Assembly: GCA_049999725.1 (NCBI GenBank) | Contig: JBNGIS010011626.1 | Location: 1-31,461 of the forward strand | Source of the DNA: Haplomitrium mnioides | Taxonomy: Eukaryota; Marchantiophyta; Haplomitriopsida; Calobryales | Direction: 5' to 3' | Length of the DNA: 31,461 nt | Part shown: in pieces, positions 19,832-30,440 of the stretch | Layout: every line of letters starts with the position of its first letter | Numbering within the stretch: the first letter of the stretch is position 1 | Made by a program: the position numbers and the translations under genes | Notes under the pieces: model-generated | What the model was told of the DNA's origin: nothing | The model's input: the letters and a program-made list of their open reading frames with translations, nothing else | The model's database searches: none

Positions 19832-21440
19832 CTACTTTGGATAAAACCGTTTGGGATTATCCCGCTGGTAATCTGAGTCACTCAGTGATGGTGACTTTTG
19901 AACCTTTGCCTTCTCGGCCTTTTGCCCGTTCTTGTGCTTGTCCTTCTTTTTGGACTTCAATTCCGATCTGGTCACCACCCGGTAGCAGTCATTTGGTGTG
20001 GGGGTCTCCCAACCTGGCAGTGCAGCTTCCTCCTCTTCAGGTTCCCACTTCGTAGCCTCAACCCATTCCAAAGCTATCAAGTTGATTACTGCCGGTGACG
20101 GCGGATTCCCACCTGCAGTGGAGGCTACTTCTGGCCTCTTATTGAGGGGACAGTTTGCAACTACATGTCCCTCCTTCTTACACTGAAAGCACAATGCCGC
20201 CGGCTGCCCATGATTTTGTTTCCTCGGCTCAGGGTAGTTAGGCAAGATGTGCCCAGGCTGACCACAGTTCCAGCACACCATGATGGTCATTCTTGACGGC
20301 TTGTTTGTAGCCCAACCGCTGGATTGCCCAACCCCTATGCCTGCAGGTCTCTTTAGGAGGGTACGGGGTCCGTTGTTGATCTGGTATACAATTTTCGATG
20401 CCTCCTCTTCAACATGTTCCACTTCTTCACGTATGTGTTCTGGGGTCTCCTCCCTCACATAATGAATGGTGGTGGCTTTAGCAGGGCACTCTTGAGGAGA
20501 ATGTCCGTGGTTGTTACACTTGATGCATCATACACCCACCCTCGTGGTGGGTAGTGGACAACCCTCTCGTTTGATTCCAGCAAGGAGTATGTTCATGACC
20601 TCCATCTTTGCACTCAACTCCTCCAGTGGGTCTTTCGCTCAACTCTAGTTCAGGTTCCTAGTCGAGATCTTTCCTTGATCTCCTTTTCTTGCTGTCCTTT
20701 TGGTAGTGGGATTGTTGGTCTTTCCTTTCCTTGGCCTCCCTCTTCTTCTTTTGCTCCTTCTTCTTCCTCTTTCTTCTTGATGACATGTCCTCACTTGAAC
20801 TACTATTGTTTGAGTCAACCTCACTCTCTGAGGTGGATGCAAAGCTCTTTTCTGACTCCTCATCACTATATGAGCTTTCCAAAGAGTCCTCCGACTCATA
20901 CTTAGCTCTTGACCAGTTTCGAGAGCTGTTGATGGCAGCTTTGACGTGGGATTGGGCGACAGACAACGTGACTTCCAGATCTTGAGGGTTAGTTTGCCTC
21001 GCCCATGTCCCTATCTCTCTGGGCAGGGCTACAAGGAACCATGAGGTCAGCATCCCATCTGTGGCATGTGGGTTGAGCTTCCTTGCCACCTTCTTGAACC
21101 TTTGTAAGAATTTCCTCACCGATTTTTTCTTCTTCATTCGAAGCTGCCCCATCCGGATAAGAGCCTCTGTCTCGTCCCCAATCTTTCTGAATTCTAACAC
21201 AAAGGCAACGTTGAAGGCTCCCTAGTCCCTCTTGATGTTCTCTGGTAGGTCTTTGTACCAAGGTTGGCTTCTCCTTTCAACACTACAGGCAGGATACTGA
21301 TCTTCACATGACTCTCCCCATTGGCATCAGCAATGTTCTCCATATCATCCAACCATGCATCGGGGTCCTCCTTGCCTCAACCTCTGAAAGTGCTATACTT
21401 AACTCTGCCCCGAAGTCCCGTAAGGGGGACCTAGGTTGGC
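19832..21440 (-). pseudogene. Element C Gag remnant with three CCHC knuckles
   Basis: Capsid-type Gag starts near 21420 with a KYSTFRG segment, EDPDAWLDDMENIADANG, then KGEA-x-PWYKDLPENIKRD and FRKIGDETEALIRMGQLR (20989-21261, 20658-21200). There is a frameshift near 21268, and a TAG at 21222-21224 replaces Trp. A Ser/Glu-rich stretch and a strongly basic stretch (KRKKKEQKKKREAKERK) come next. Knuckle 1 (20486-20527, CIKCNNHGHSPQEC) follows a TGA. Knuckle 2 (20234-20275) ends in Tyr instead of Cys. Knuckle 3 (20150-20191, CFQCKKEGHVVANC) is intact. The reading ends in YPK and TAG (19832-19834), in frame with protease; A and B have Gln there. Confidence 0.9.
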
Positions 21441-21661
21441 CATCACAGTGATGGGTGGGGCTAACTCTACCCACAAATGCCCTCCTCCACACCTCTTCTC
21501 ACCTTTTCCTTTTTTCTAGTCAAGGGGTGTGAGGAGCAGGTATAAGCACCACTTAATAGTTCACGGTTCCTCAACCCTTATGCCTTCACCCTTTTGGTGT
21601 CCCTGGCCTTCGCAAGGTGACTCTTTGGTTCTAGGTTGATCTCAGGTTTCTTCAAACCTTG

Positions 21662-21679
21662 GCCCTCTTTCTAGTGCCA
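21662..21679 (-). promoter_or_regulatory. Candidate primer-binding site of element C
   Basis: On the minus strand the 5' LTR is followed by a T-rich spacer of about 11 bases and then TGGCACTAGAAAGAGGGCC. Element A has TGGCACTAGAAGGAGG after a spacer of about eight bases. Start with TGG, conservation and place all fit a primer-binding site. The primer tRNA is not identified. Confidence 0.65.
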
Positions 21680-21690
21680 AAAAAAATCTA

Positions 21691-24404
21691 TGTCACGTCC
21701 TTCCTCCTTCCTTAACACCCAATTGATGCTATTTGAGAGGAAAGGGGTAACAAAGAACAACAGAGCTCTTTAATGAGACGGCTCTAGAACCTTCGTTAGT
21801 GAATTTAGGTCTTAACAATCCCGAACTTCTCACCTTGCATTTCCACACTACTCTCAACCCACCCAAGCACAAGTCAAGCCTGCATTCCTTTCCACCACAC
21901 ACAAAGCAACCACAACTTAATTGACTTCGGGGTACACCCCAATACTGTGCTTGATGCAAATCTGGGTGCAGATATTCAATGTCACCTCTTATGAACAGGG
22001 GTGTATGCAATTATTACACTGGAATGAACTTGCATTATTCTCCTACAAGTTGCGTCCTAAAACAACCAACGTTAATCACTCCTCCAATCACTGGACTGTC
22101 AACAGGGCCAGCTACCCCAACACCCAAACAAAGCAAAGCTATCTGATTTAATCTCTCAATAGAATAGAAATTACAACCCAAGTGTGGAACCCATCCTAGT
22201 AGCCTTCCTAGGCACATGCAGAACTATCTCTCTCTCTTCCTAACTCTTCTAACATCACTCCCCCTACTATTATGCAGCGAATTATCACCAATACTTCAGC
22301 CCGACCAAAATTGTAAGTAAAGTAGCCCTTGTTTTCACCCAAGTCAACCCAAATTCTCCCATGTGATCTGACTCAGCCTTCTCAACCCAATCCCCTACCC
22401 GTTGAGGTTCTTGACAGAGGTTCAAAATCTATGTTCTGAATATGAGTCCTGACTCTGCAAACACAACAACACTAGAAACATTATTCTCCCAGCCACTCTC
22501 TCCTCACTCACACACATTGTCCAAAAAGTTTTTTAACTTCCATTGCTAGAAGCCATTAATTTACTTCCTCATGCTCAAAAGAGGTCTTATTTAACTTCCA
22601 CCTCTAGAAGATAGCCCTCGCAACTACTAGATCACCCACTCCACCCGAGAATTGGCTAGATCTTCCCCGCAGTACACAGGCACTAATGTGGCCACTCCTC
22701 TTCTTTCTCCACAAGAATGTAACACTAGCAGCACTCTCCTAATGCTTCTGGGACTGATCACATCCACAAACCAAATCTAAGACGACACCAAGATCCCCCC
22801 TTGGCTGCCCCTCACGAAATACAAACCGAAAGAATTCTCCTCTCCTATAAGTGTTGGTCCACCTCCAAATATTGCTCTGCCTTCAAAGATGAGTCTAGTT
22901 GAGCAGTCAGAGCCTCTAGAGCCTCCTGCTGAACGATTCCGAGCACCTCCTCAGTCCACCTCCACCATGTGATGGCCTTCCTTCATGAGTACACCAACTT
23001 CACCTAAGGTCTCACCAGAACTCACTCCTCCATATCCTGTTGCTCTCTTTACACCAAATAATTAGTCCCCGTAGCTTCAGAGCAAGGTAGTCTATCATTG
23101 TGCTTGTTTTCCCCCCAAGACTCGACGTTTCATCACCGCCTTTCCTTGAAGGTCTCCGTTTCCCTTATCTGACGGCTGAGGGGTGCATCCCGCCTTTTCC
23201 CACAACCTGCAAGTGGGATTTTTCTAGATTCAGAGTATGAAATGGGCAACAACAGCTGTGTTTTGTTGTCCTCTTCCTAAGAAGACTGATTTCACGTCAA
23301 TCAAACATTTGTAGCTCTAGTAATCGGTGTTTAAAGAAACATACCTTTTCCTTTGTTTTTTCTCTTTTTTAGCTTGACAGTCCGTAAGATCCTTCGGATA
23401 TCGAGCATCTCGCATATGGCACATCAAGGGAGCCCGTCGGATTCCTCGAACTCACCACCCCATGAGATTCCTCAAAACTACTTGTCAACTTTGGATTTTT
23501 GTCAAATGTGATGGTCCAACTTCCCTGTGAAAAACGGCATCGGGTAGCGCCTCCTCGGACACGTTGCACTTCGGGGGAGCCCGTTGGATTCCTCGGACTT
23601 GCCAACTTGTGAGATTCCTCGGATGTCGGACAGCGGACACTTGGCACTCCGGATCTTTGATAGATCGCTCTTTCAGCACTCCTTGTTCTTCCGGCCCCTC
23701 TCCATCAGACTACGACCATCGGACAGCGGACCTTGCACCCCCTCCATCGGATTGCGACCATCAGACTCCTTCACACTGCGGACGTCGGACAACGGACCTC
23801 AGACCCCCTCCTTCGAACTGCATGTACTGAGTGTTGGTTAACTTCCAGAAGGTTGTTCTTCCTTATTTCTGCTTTATTCTCTTCGATTCAAATTGCACTG
23901 CAATCAGCTTGAGCTCCTCTCTTTTTCAAGCGTTTGCACACCTCAAATGGTCACAAATTGAGGATTCAATGGTCAAAATTGTTGGCTCCTCTGTTCTGCA
24001 TCCCAACTTCCACCCCTTTCCTCCGTTTTTGCCCATTTCTGCACCTATGGCCATGAACTCTGTCTCACCTTGATAGCCACCCTCTCATGTGATCCTCCCT
24101 AACAGGTTTGAAGTGAATCTTGATGCTTGCTTTTTCTTTTTTCTACCTAAGGTTTCCTCCGCCTCTGTCCTTTTTGCTCTCTCTTTCACATTCTGCCCCA
24201 CTGTGGTTTCCTTTTTTGCTCCACAACCTTTTCATCCATGGCTTATGACCTCGATCCTTCCCTTCTTTCTAAGCATATCTTGAGTCCTTTTGATGTTCAT
24301 TGGAAGCTTGTTTGACCCAAAACCCAGAATCTACATGGCTTCTCACTTAATTTTTGAATTTTTTTTGAAAATATTACACGAAGCACCTTCAAACCCAGCT
24401 GACA
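21691..24404 (-). repeat. 5' LTR of element C (about 2.7 kb)
   Basis: It runs from TGTCACGTCC to CAGCTGACA on the plus strand, giving TGTCA / TGACA inverted ends. It is closely similar to 12075-15678 at both ends and lacks most of the tandem expansions seen there. Long for a plant gypsy LTR but within known limits. Open frames inside it (for example 23369-23647 minus) are not genes. Confidence 0.9.
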
Positions 24405-24409
24405 GCACG
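24405..24409. repeat. Right target-site duplication of element C
   Basis: GCACG, paired with GCACA at 12070-12074. Confidence 0.65.
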
Positions 24410-24770
24410 GGTGCTAGAGTAGCTGGCTGTGTTAGACTTCTACATAGTAGGAGCATACATTGACATTGGTAGCTATTAGATTGCATTCATCTTTTCTTTG
24501 CGGCGATGTACGTATATTGTCTTGAAATCAAATTCTAAGCGAGAAGTTTTTCTTTCTCCAAAGATCAATTCATGTGAGTTTGGTGTACATAGGGAGAGGG
24601 GGTGAGTGAAAAAGGTTGCAGGTATGTGGTTTATTGGGGTTGTTGTTGAGTGAACAATCCGGAAAGCAACGTATAGATCTATTATTGCTTAAAAGCAATA
24701 ATATGAACTATGGAGTCGTCTTATAAAAGACCCTCTACATTTGGTCACCCATGTGCTCCAAACTCCTGAT
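24405..24770 (+). repeat. 3' LTR of element B, second part
   Basis: Beyond the element C insertion the sequence continues the LTR of B. The stretch around 24637-24675 (GGTTGTTGTTGAGTGAAC, then GGAAAGCAACGTATAG) matches the reverse complement of 2470-2510 in the LTR of A (GGTTGGTGTTGAGTGAGC, then GCTAGGCAACGCATGG). The next segment, with GAACTATGGAGTCGTC and ATAAAAGACCC, also follows A. The right end, where the LTR should finish in CA, was not located exactly. Confidence 0.7.
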
Positions 24771-25204
24771 ATTTAATTTCATTTTTGCTCTTTTAGTAAT
24801 CATTGTTAGATTTATGAAATGATTTACCAACTTTGCTGAATTGTTCCAAATTTGCCTCCATCAAACTTGAAGATCTATGCCTCTTGTGGCATTCTCATTT
24901 AGAAAAACTACGACCATGACTATAAACCTTTTTCATGCAAAATTCACCACCTAGATACTCCCAATCAATTTCCATCATGGCCAACACTATGGGAAACACA
25001 AGAGGTTCTTATTTTTTCCTCATTGGGTTTGATATGTCAAAACATTTAACTTATTGGCTTAAAGTTCTTCAAGACAACACAATTTGTTAGGATTAACATC
25101 ACTAATATCATTAGTAAAAGTTTGCATGGAGATACAACAAATTCAAGACATAAAAAGAGAGGCATTTTGAAGAAGAAGGATCATTCAATCTATGAAACAT
25201 GAAT
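24770..25204. other. Unassigned sequence between B and D
   Basis: AT-rich, with no open frame of note and no recognised repeat. Part of it may still be flanking or LTR sequence of B or of D. Confidence 0.4.
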
Positions 25205-25425
25205 CAAGATACAAGATGGTAAGCAAATCTCCTCCTCCACTTCTCTTCACTCTCAGTATATAAATGTATGAAAGAATGAATCAATGTACAATAGTGCTCA
25301 TAGAATATAAAGGTAGATGTGCTAATCTTCTAGGATAGTACTAATCATAATCCTAGTTATGCACTAATCATAGGTTAATAACTAATCATAGATTAGTCTA
25401 ATTATCTTATTGGATATAGTATAAT
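25205..25425 (-). repeat. Probable 3' LTR of element D
   Basis: It follows a purine-rich CCAATGGGGACT on the minus strand (25426-25437) that could be the polypurine tract. It contains three copies of ACTAATCATA (25340, 25363 and 25381) and, towards its other end, a TATATAAATG-containing segment near 25257. The layout is that of a short copia LTR, but no second copy is available in the window to prove it and the ends are uncertain. Confidence 0.45.
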
Positions 25426-25437
25426 AGTCCCCATTGG

Positions 25438-25860
25438 TTGTAGCATGGGGAATGTTGTAACCACACGTAAGTTAAATGTAAAAACCTATGATAAAATATT
25501 GCCAAAACTACTAAAGAAATCCATATGAAGAATAAAGATGTTGCCTCATTAAAACCCTCTCATAATTCTGTGAGCAAAAGAGTAAAACCATCATTTATAA
25601 ATGGATATATATGTCATAAAGTGTCTGAATATAGAGAAGAAATAATAAAAAGAAAGTTGGCTGTAAGCCAAATAGATAACCAAAGAATAATCATATGATG
25701 CATCAAAAAAAGAAGTCGTGAGCAGAATATAAAACGAAGATATATCACAAAAAAGAATGATGATATTGACTATATAATGAAATATCAGTCAATGAAGTCA
25801 TAATGATAATATTGGTAATCTCCGTAGACCAAGAGAATGACAAAAATGTTGGTGGAGTGC
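25438..25860 (-). other. Element D 3' untranslated region
   Basis: It lies between the end of RNase H and the probable polypurine tract. It holds the sequence TTTTAATGAGGCAACATC on the minus strand, a type of segment I associate with the 3' part of plant copia elements. Confidence 0.5.
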
Positions 25861-27540
25861 TCGAAGTAAAGCCTTTGTAAAAATATCAGCAATGTTCTCT
25901 TTACCAAAGATAACATACACAAAAAAAGTTTTGTCCTACTACTCATGGATGAAGAAAAACTTAGGTGCAATGTGTTTAATTCGGTCTCCTTTACTAAAAC
26001 CATGTGAGACATGTTGTACAGATGCCAAGTTATCTTCAAAAGTAACAATCGAGTTGCATACATAGGGTAAGCCACAATGTAAATAAATATGATCAAGCGT
26101 CCTTGATAGGTATGTGCACTCCCTACTAGCTTCATACAAAGCTATAATATTTGTATGGTTTGAGGATGTATAAGTCATGTTTCCTTTGTATTTTTCCATG
26201 ATATAGTTGTAGAGCACATAGGAATACATAACCAGTTTAGGACTTAGCATCATCAAGATCCGAAAGGTATCCTAGATCCAAAAACCAAGTAAGGATTTGA
26301 TTAGTAGTATTTGGGAAAAATAGTCCCACATCAATTGTACCTTTTATATATCTGAAAATATGGTTGACACCATTCCAATGTCGTATAGTAGGTTGTGAAC
26401 TATGACTTGCAAGCAAGTTCACGGCAAAGGAAATATCAGGGCATGTATGAGTAGCAAGATACATATGAGCTTTTATAGCACAGAGATATGGCATCTCAGA
26501 TCCAAGGATTGGCTCTATGTCTTTCTGTTTGCGGAAAATATATTTTTCTCTATCCAATGTTCTAATCTCCATAAGTGATTTTACTGGATGAGATTTATCC
26601 ATATTAAATTGTTTTAGGATTTTCTTGGTTTAAGTACTTTAATATATCAATATGCCATCATCTAGGTACTCAAATTGTAATCTTAAACAATACTTGGTCT
26701 TACCAATATCCTTTATATCAATAATTTTCTTAAGCATAGAAATAGTCTCCTCAAGTAAGGATTGGTGACCGAATAGGTTTACATCATCAATATATAATGC
26801 GACAATTATAAATTCTTTGTCAACATTCTTTATGAATGAACTTGGTGCAATGTCATGAAAGTGAAAACCCATGGCTCTCATCTCCTCATGAAATCTATAA
26901 TACTATATTCGACCACTCTAGTTAAGTTCATAAATAGATCAAAGGATATGGACTACATATCCATCCTTGGCGAGAGGCATAGATCGATGCATAAAAGGGA
27001 CAATAGGTCTTTTCTTCCTAGACTATATCTCATGGACTATACGTCTTGACTCGGTACTACCACCACTCAGTTTAATTTTGGTCGAACGTAAAGAGGTAGA
27101 TGGGTTGCTAGATGGTTTTTGCTTAGTGACATTCTCCCCATGAATATGATAGATATTCTTTGCAACAAGCTCTAGAGGAGCTTTCATATAGATCAAGGTA
27201 TTTAATAGCTCATATAGGTATATTGTCACAACATCCATCTGATGTGTAATGAGCTTATGTTCTAGGGAAAAACCAACTAGGAATCGGTATGTGACAAAAT
27301 TTATAACTAGGGCACGTGTGAGATCAAGGTCTCTTCGAGGTATTTGTGTATAGCTTTTGGCTACAAGGCGTGCTCTATATTTGACAATTTTGCCTATTTT
27401 ATTTCACTTTTTCACAAAGATCCACCTAAATCCAATTAAAATGGCATTAGAGAGAACAAAGACTAAAGGTCCAAAAACCTTGCTCTGTATTATGGAATTA
27501 AGTTCTGAATCCATTACCTTTTCCACTCTATCCAATTAAA
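25861..27540 (-). pseudogene. Element D reverse transcriptase and RNase H remnant
   Basis: RT starts about 27540 with a degraded fingers region including VKYRARLVAK. A segment HQMDVVTIYLYELLNTLIYM (about 27160-27240) corresponds to the MDVVTAFLYG-type motif. The catalytic site is ALYIDDVNLFG (Asp codons at 26783-26788), followed by DIKDIGKTKYCLRLQFEYLDDGIL. Then come THTCPDISFAVNLLASHSS and RHWNGVNHIFRYIKGT (26237-26602). RNase H has EASRECTYLSRTL, FEDNLASV and KGDRIKHIAPKFFFIHE (25939-26256). An ENVADIFTK-like segment is still visible in another frame near 25870. Several stops and shifts. Confidence 0.9.
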
Positions 27541-28020
27541 TTGTCTATAGCTTCTTTGACAGATATGAGATCAGGTGGTGTATCGAATATAGTATGTAAA
27601 ACTAGGAATGTGAAATGGTCATCTACATCTTCACTCTCTCTTTGCCATATAACCCTTGTATCCATGTAGTTGATTGAGATCTCTTGATTATTAGGGTACT
27701 CTAATAGGGAGATAGTCAAGGTGAAGATGATGATTCTTTAGGGATATTAGCTGAGAATGTAGTTCTCTTCATCGAAGCTTTTTGCTGAGGTTGAGAGTCT
27801 TTTGAGCCAATAGGACATCCTCTCTTTTGCCTTCGTACTTGGTCAACTACTAGTTTAGAAATATCTTGAATTCTTGCAAGAATATTCACCACATGAATAT
27901 GTGACCTAGCAACTTTTGCAATTTTTTTATTAAATGAATCCGGCAATTGTTCAATGATTTTAGCCAAGTAAGGAAGTCTCTTGATTTCATCCTCAGCTTT
28001 CCTTGTTCTTTAATCCATCC
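27541..28020 (-). pseudogene. Element D integrase-RT linker
   Basis: Pieces at 27528-27719 and 27716-27967. The second has RRQKRGCPIGSKDSQP, matching the KRGRPIGSKD segment common between integrase and RT in plant copia polyproteins. Confidence 0.65.
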
Positions 28021-28860
28021 ATATAGTGAATATATTCTCCCATTGGAGTTTTATCGATATTGAAGAATTTTTATCTTCAAAAAGAGATGGAAATATATCC
28101 TCTTAGAAATGGCAATCGACTTATCTCGCTTGAAAAACATCAGCTGTGGATGGCTAGAGATAGCATATAATACAAGGGGAGTTATTTCCCACATAGATGC
28201 CTTTTTGTCTTTGAGGTTCAATTTTAGTCTTTTTCTGTAATATAATTGGAACTAAGACTTGACAACCAAAAAATTTTAAATGGGATAAATCTATTATATT
28301 TCCATAGGTAAGTTGGTGAGGTGATAATGTATTGAATGTTGATGGCCTATGTTTTGAAATTGATTCAACATGTAGTATTGCATGGCCCTATGCAGAAACC
28401 AGTAAATTGGTCTACATTAACATGAGTTTAGCAATCGTTTGAATGCTATGAATTACTCTTTTGGCTATTCCATTTTGAAAATGGACATGAGCAACAAAGT
28501 ATTGGGCATCAATACCCATAGTCATGCAAAAGTCATAAATTTGTTTTGATGTAAACTCTCCCACATTGTCAACTTGTAGGACTTTTATTGGACTTTTTGG
28601 AAATTGAATTTTCAATTTCAGAATATGTGCCAATATCCTTGGGAAGACTAAATTACGATTTTGAGAGTAATGATAATTGTGACCATTTAGTTGAAGCGCA
28701 GATTATTACCAGGAAGTACCAAAAGGGTCCACTAGGTGGGTCGATAGGACCACAGACATCTGCATATATCCTCTCCAAGAGTTTTGGAAATTTCAGAATT
28801 GTCTTGGAGATTGCTCGTCGTAAGGCCACTGTCCTTTGAGAATAATTTATACAGGGTATT
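28021..28860 (-). pseudogene. Element D integrase remnant
   Basis: The core starts with YADVCGPI (first Asp at 28758-28760). The second Asp is in VDNVGEF (28568-28570, family form TDNGGEF). At the third catalytic place QNGIAKRVI has Lys (28460-28462) where Glu is normal, a GAA to AAA type change. The C-terminal part, in broken frames to about 28020, includes FGCQVLVPI, KIEPQRQKGIYVG and a DVFQAR-x-VDCHF segment, all typical of copia integrase. The enzyme is dead by the loss of Glu as well as by the shifts. Confidence 0.88.
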
Positions 28861-29414
28861 TTGATCATAGATGGCTTTGTGCTTAAAGGAATAGATAGGG
28901 TTAGTTTCTGAATGTTTTGGAACATTGTGGTGATGGTATGTCCTAAGCGATTATGCCATAGTATGGTATGATTAATTGTTTGTGCATGAGTATGAAATTT
29001 TTGTATTTGCATTATATAAAAATCAAGAGGGTATGCAAGTAGAGTTTCTTTTATTACAGATTCTTTAGGAGTGTGCTTTAACAAATGCAACACTTTCTGT
29101 TTTTTACAAGTGCTAGTGTGAATGTGGAAACCATTGTCTTGTATATCATTGAAACTAATCAAGTTTCTTGTTGCACTTGGAGCATAAACAACTGATCTAG
29201 TATTTATAACAGTTCCTTGTGGCAATTTGATAATGCCTAGTCCTTTGCCTTCTTCAATCTGATTACTGCTCATTAAAGTAGTCACCTTTAAGTGTGAGGG
29301 CATAAGATTGGTAAAAAAAGACCTGCATTTTAAAATAATAAGAGTACTGCCACTGTCTATTATACAGGTATGAATATCATCAAGAGATAGTGTAGAATTT
29401 GTACACTGAATCAT
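28861..29414 (-). pseudogene. Element D protease and pre-integrase region
   Basis: One long open stretch, 28653-29414, holds the protease motif IIDSGSTLIIL (DSG at 29349-29357), a VVYAPSATRNLISF segment (family form V-x-P-x-x-x-NLLSV), and the GAG-pre-integrase motif LWHNRLGHT (28935-28958). The integrase zinc motif follows as PCINYSQ, with the second Cys lost (family form PCxxCxxGK). This is the longest undamaged stretch of element D, 253 codons. Confidence 0.88.
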
Positions 29415-30440
29415 ATTTGTCTCAAGTGTATTCAGATCCTCTTCCTTATCGATATAGTCGCTAAGTGTATCGGTCTATTCCATAAACACACCATGATTCT
29501 CAATTGCAGCTTTTTGGTTCTTGTCCTTTGCATACATTGCTACTAGATGAGCTGGGATTTTGCAAACTTAATTTGTATGCCCCATTGTCCCACATTTGCT
29601 ACAAACCATTGGTCTTCTTGAATTACTTGAGGATGGCTGATTTCTGTCATTATATGAAGACATGCCTCCTGTTCTTCCTCTTTGAAAAAATCTTGTAGAG
29701 TTGCCCTTGCCCCTACCTCTCCCCTTGAAGTGCTTATTCCTGCCAATTATGGGTGCTTTACCTCTTTGAGAGTTTTGTCTAAAGGAACCAAATTTAGCCC
29801 TTGTTCTAAACACATCTATGCTATATGTTGGCTTGAAATAATGTGCTTTAGGTGTTGAGGTTTGAGGTATGGTACTTGGGGGTCTCACTTTTGAATTCTT
29901 CATGAGTAAGTTCTAATGTTTCTCTACTTACAGTAGATAAGCTATCAGTTTATAATATGTAGCAAAATTCATGTTTTTGTACTAAGCAGACATAATCATA
30001 TTTGTTGTATGGAATGTGGATAATGTCTTCTCAATCTGTTCCTCTTGGGAAACATGGTGTCCACACAATGTTAACTGAGATGTTATTGTGAAGAGCTCAA
30101 TGTTATATTTAGAATTAGAGGAAAAACTTGAACTCTTAAACTAACCCAATCATGCCTTGCTTTAGGGAGGTGAATAGTTTTAGTATGGTCAAATCTTTCT
30201 TTCACATTATCCTAGAGAATTTTGGGGTTACTCTCATTCATATATTGAATTTTCATAGAGTCTTAAAGGTGATGCCTCAAGAGGACTAGAGCCACGGCTT
30301 TTTGTTGTAAGGTAATATCCTCATTTGTAAGAATGGTGGTCTCCAATTCTTTGGATACCAGATGGGCTACCGCATCTAGTGACTATGAGAGATAATTGTG
30401 ACCTTCTATGATCAACTTCTAAAATTCAATTTTTCCTTAA
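29415..30440 (-). pseudogene. Element D Gag remnant with one CCHC knuckle
   Basis: The knuckle at 29562-29603 reads CSKCGTMGHTN-stop-VC, so CX2CX4HX4C with a TAA inside it. Upstream is a basic, Arg/Gly-rich part (HFKGRGRGKGNSTRFF, 29568-29903). The N-terminal half (about 29904-30440) is broken, but pieces such as LIIEGHNYLS, LVSKELETTIL and MNESNPKIL with a VKERFDH segment fit the copia gag polypeptide (UBN2-like) domain. The start codon was not identified. Confidence 0.75.

Larger units (their letters stand above)
12075..24404 (-). mobile_element. Element C: complete but degenerate Ty3/gypsy LTR retrotransposon, nested in B
   Basis: About 12.3 kb, minus strand. The 5' LTR is 21691-24404, then primer-binding site, gag, protease, spacer, RT, RNase H, integrase, polypurine tract and 3' LTR 12075-15678. 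LTR ends are TG...CA; the right LTR has TGTCA / TGACA inverted ends. The domain order PR-RT-RH-IN is that of Ty3/gypsy. It lies inside the 3' LTR of B, with a five-base target duplication that has decayed at one base. Over about 330 bp compared by eye (12098 onward against 21714 onward) the LTRs agree at roughly nine positions in ten, so the insertion is old. Every coding domain carries stops, frameshifts or lost key residues. Confidence 0.92.
25205..30440 (-). mobile_element. Element D: degenerate Ty1/copia retrotransposon
   Basis: The order on the minus strand is gag, protease, integrase, RT, RNase H, then a 3' untranslated stretch, polypurine tract and probable 3' LTR. Integrase before RT is the Ty1/copia order. 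All domains carry stops or shifts. A 5' LTR was not found; it may lie in or past the sequence gap, or be lost. Sequence composition is more AT-rich than in the gypsy elements. Confidence 0.88.

Noticed and set aside
19832-19834. A single in-frame TAG between Gag and protease of element C, as if a programmed stop read-through separated gag and pro
   Set aside because: At the same place both A and B have a Gln codon (CAA) after YPK. A CAG to TAG transition in C explains the stop, so read-through control is not supported.
20658-21200. A host nuclear protein suggested by the Ser/Glu-rich and Lys-rich tract
   Set aside because: The tract is continuous with retrotransposon Gag motifs upstream and the knuckles downstream, and has a counterpart in element B.
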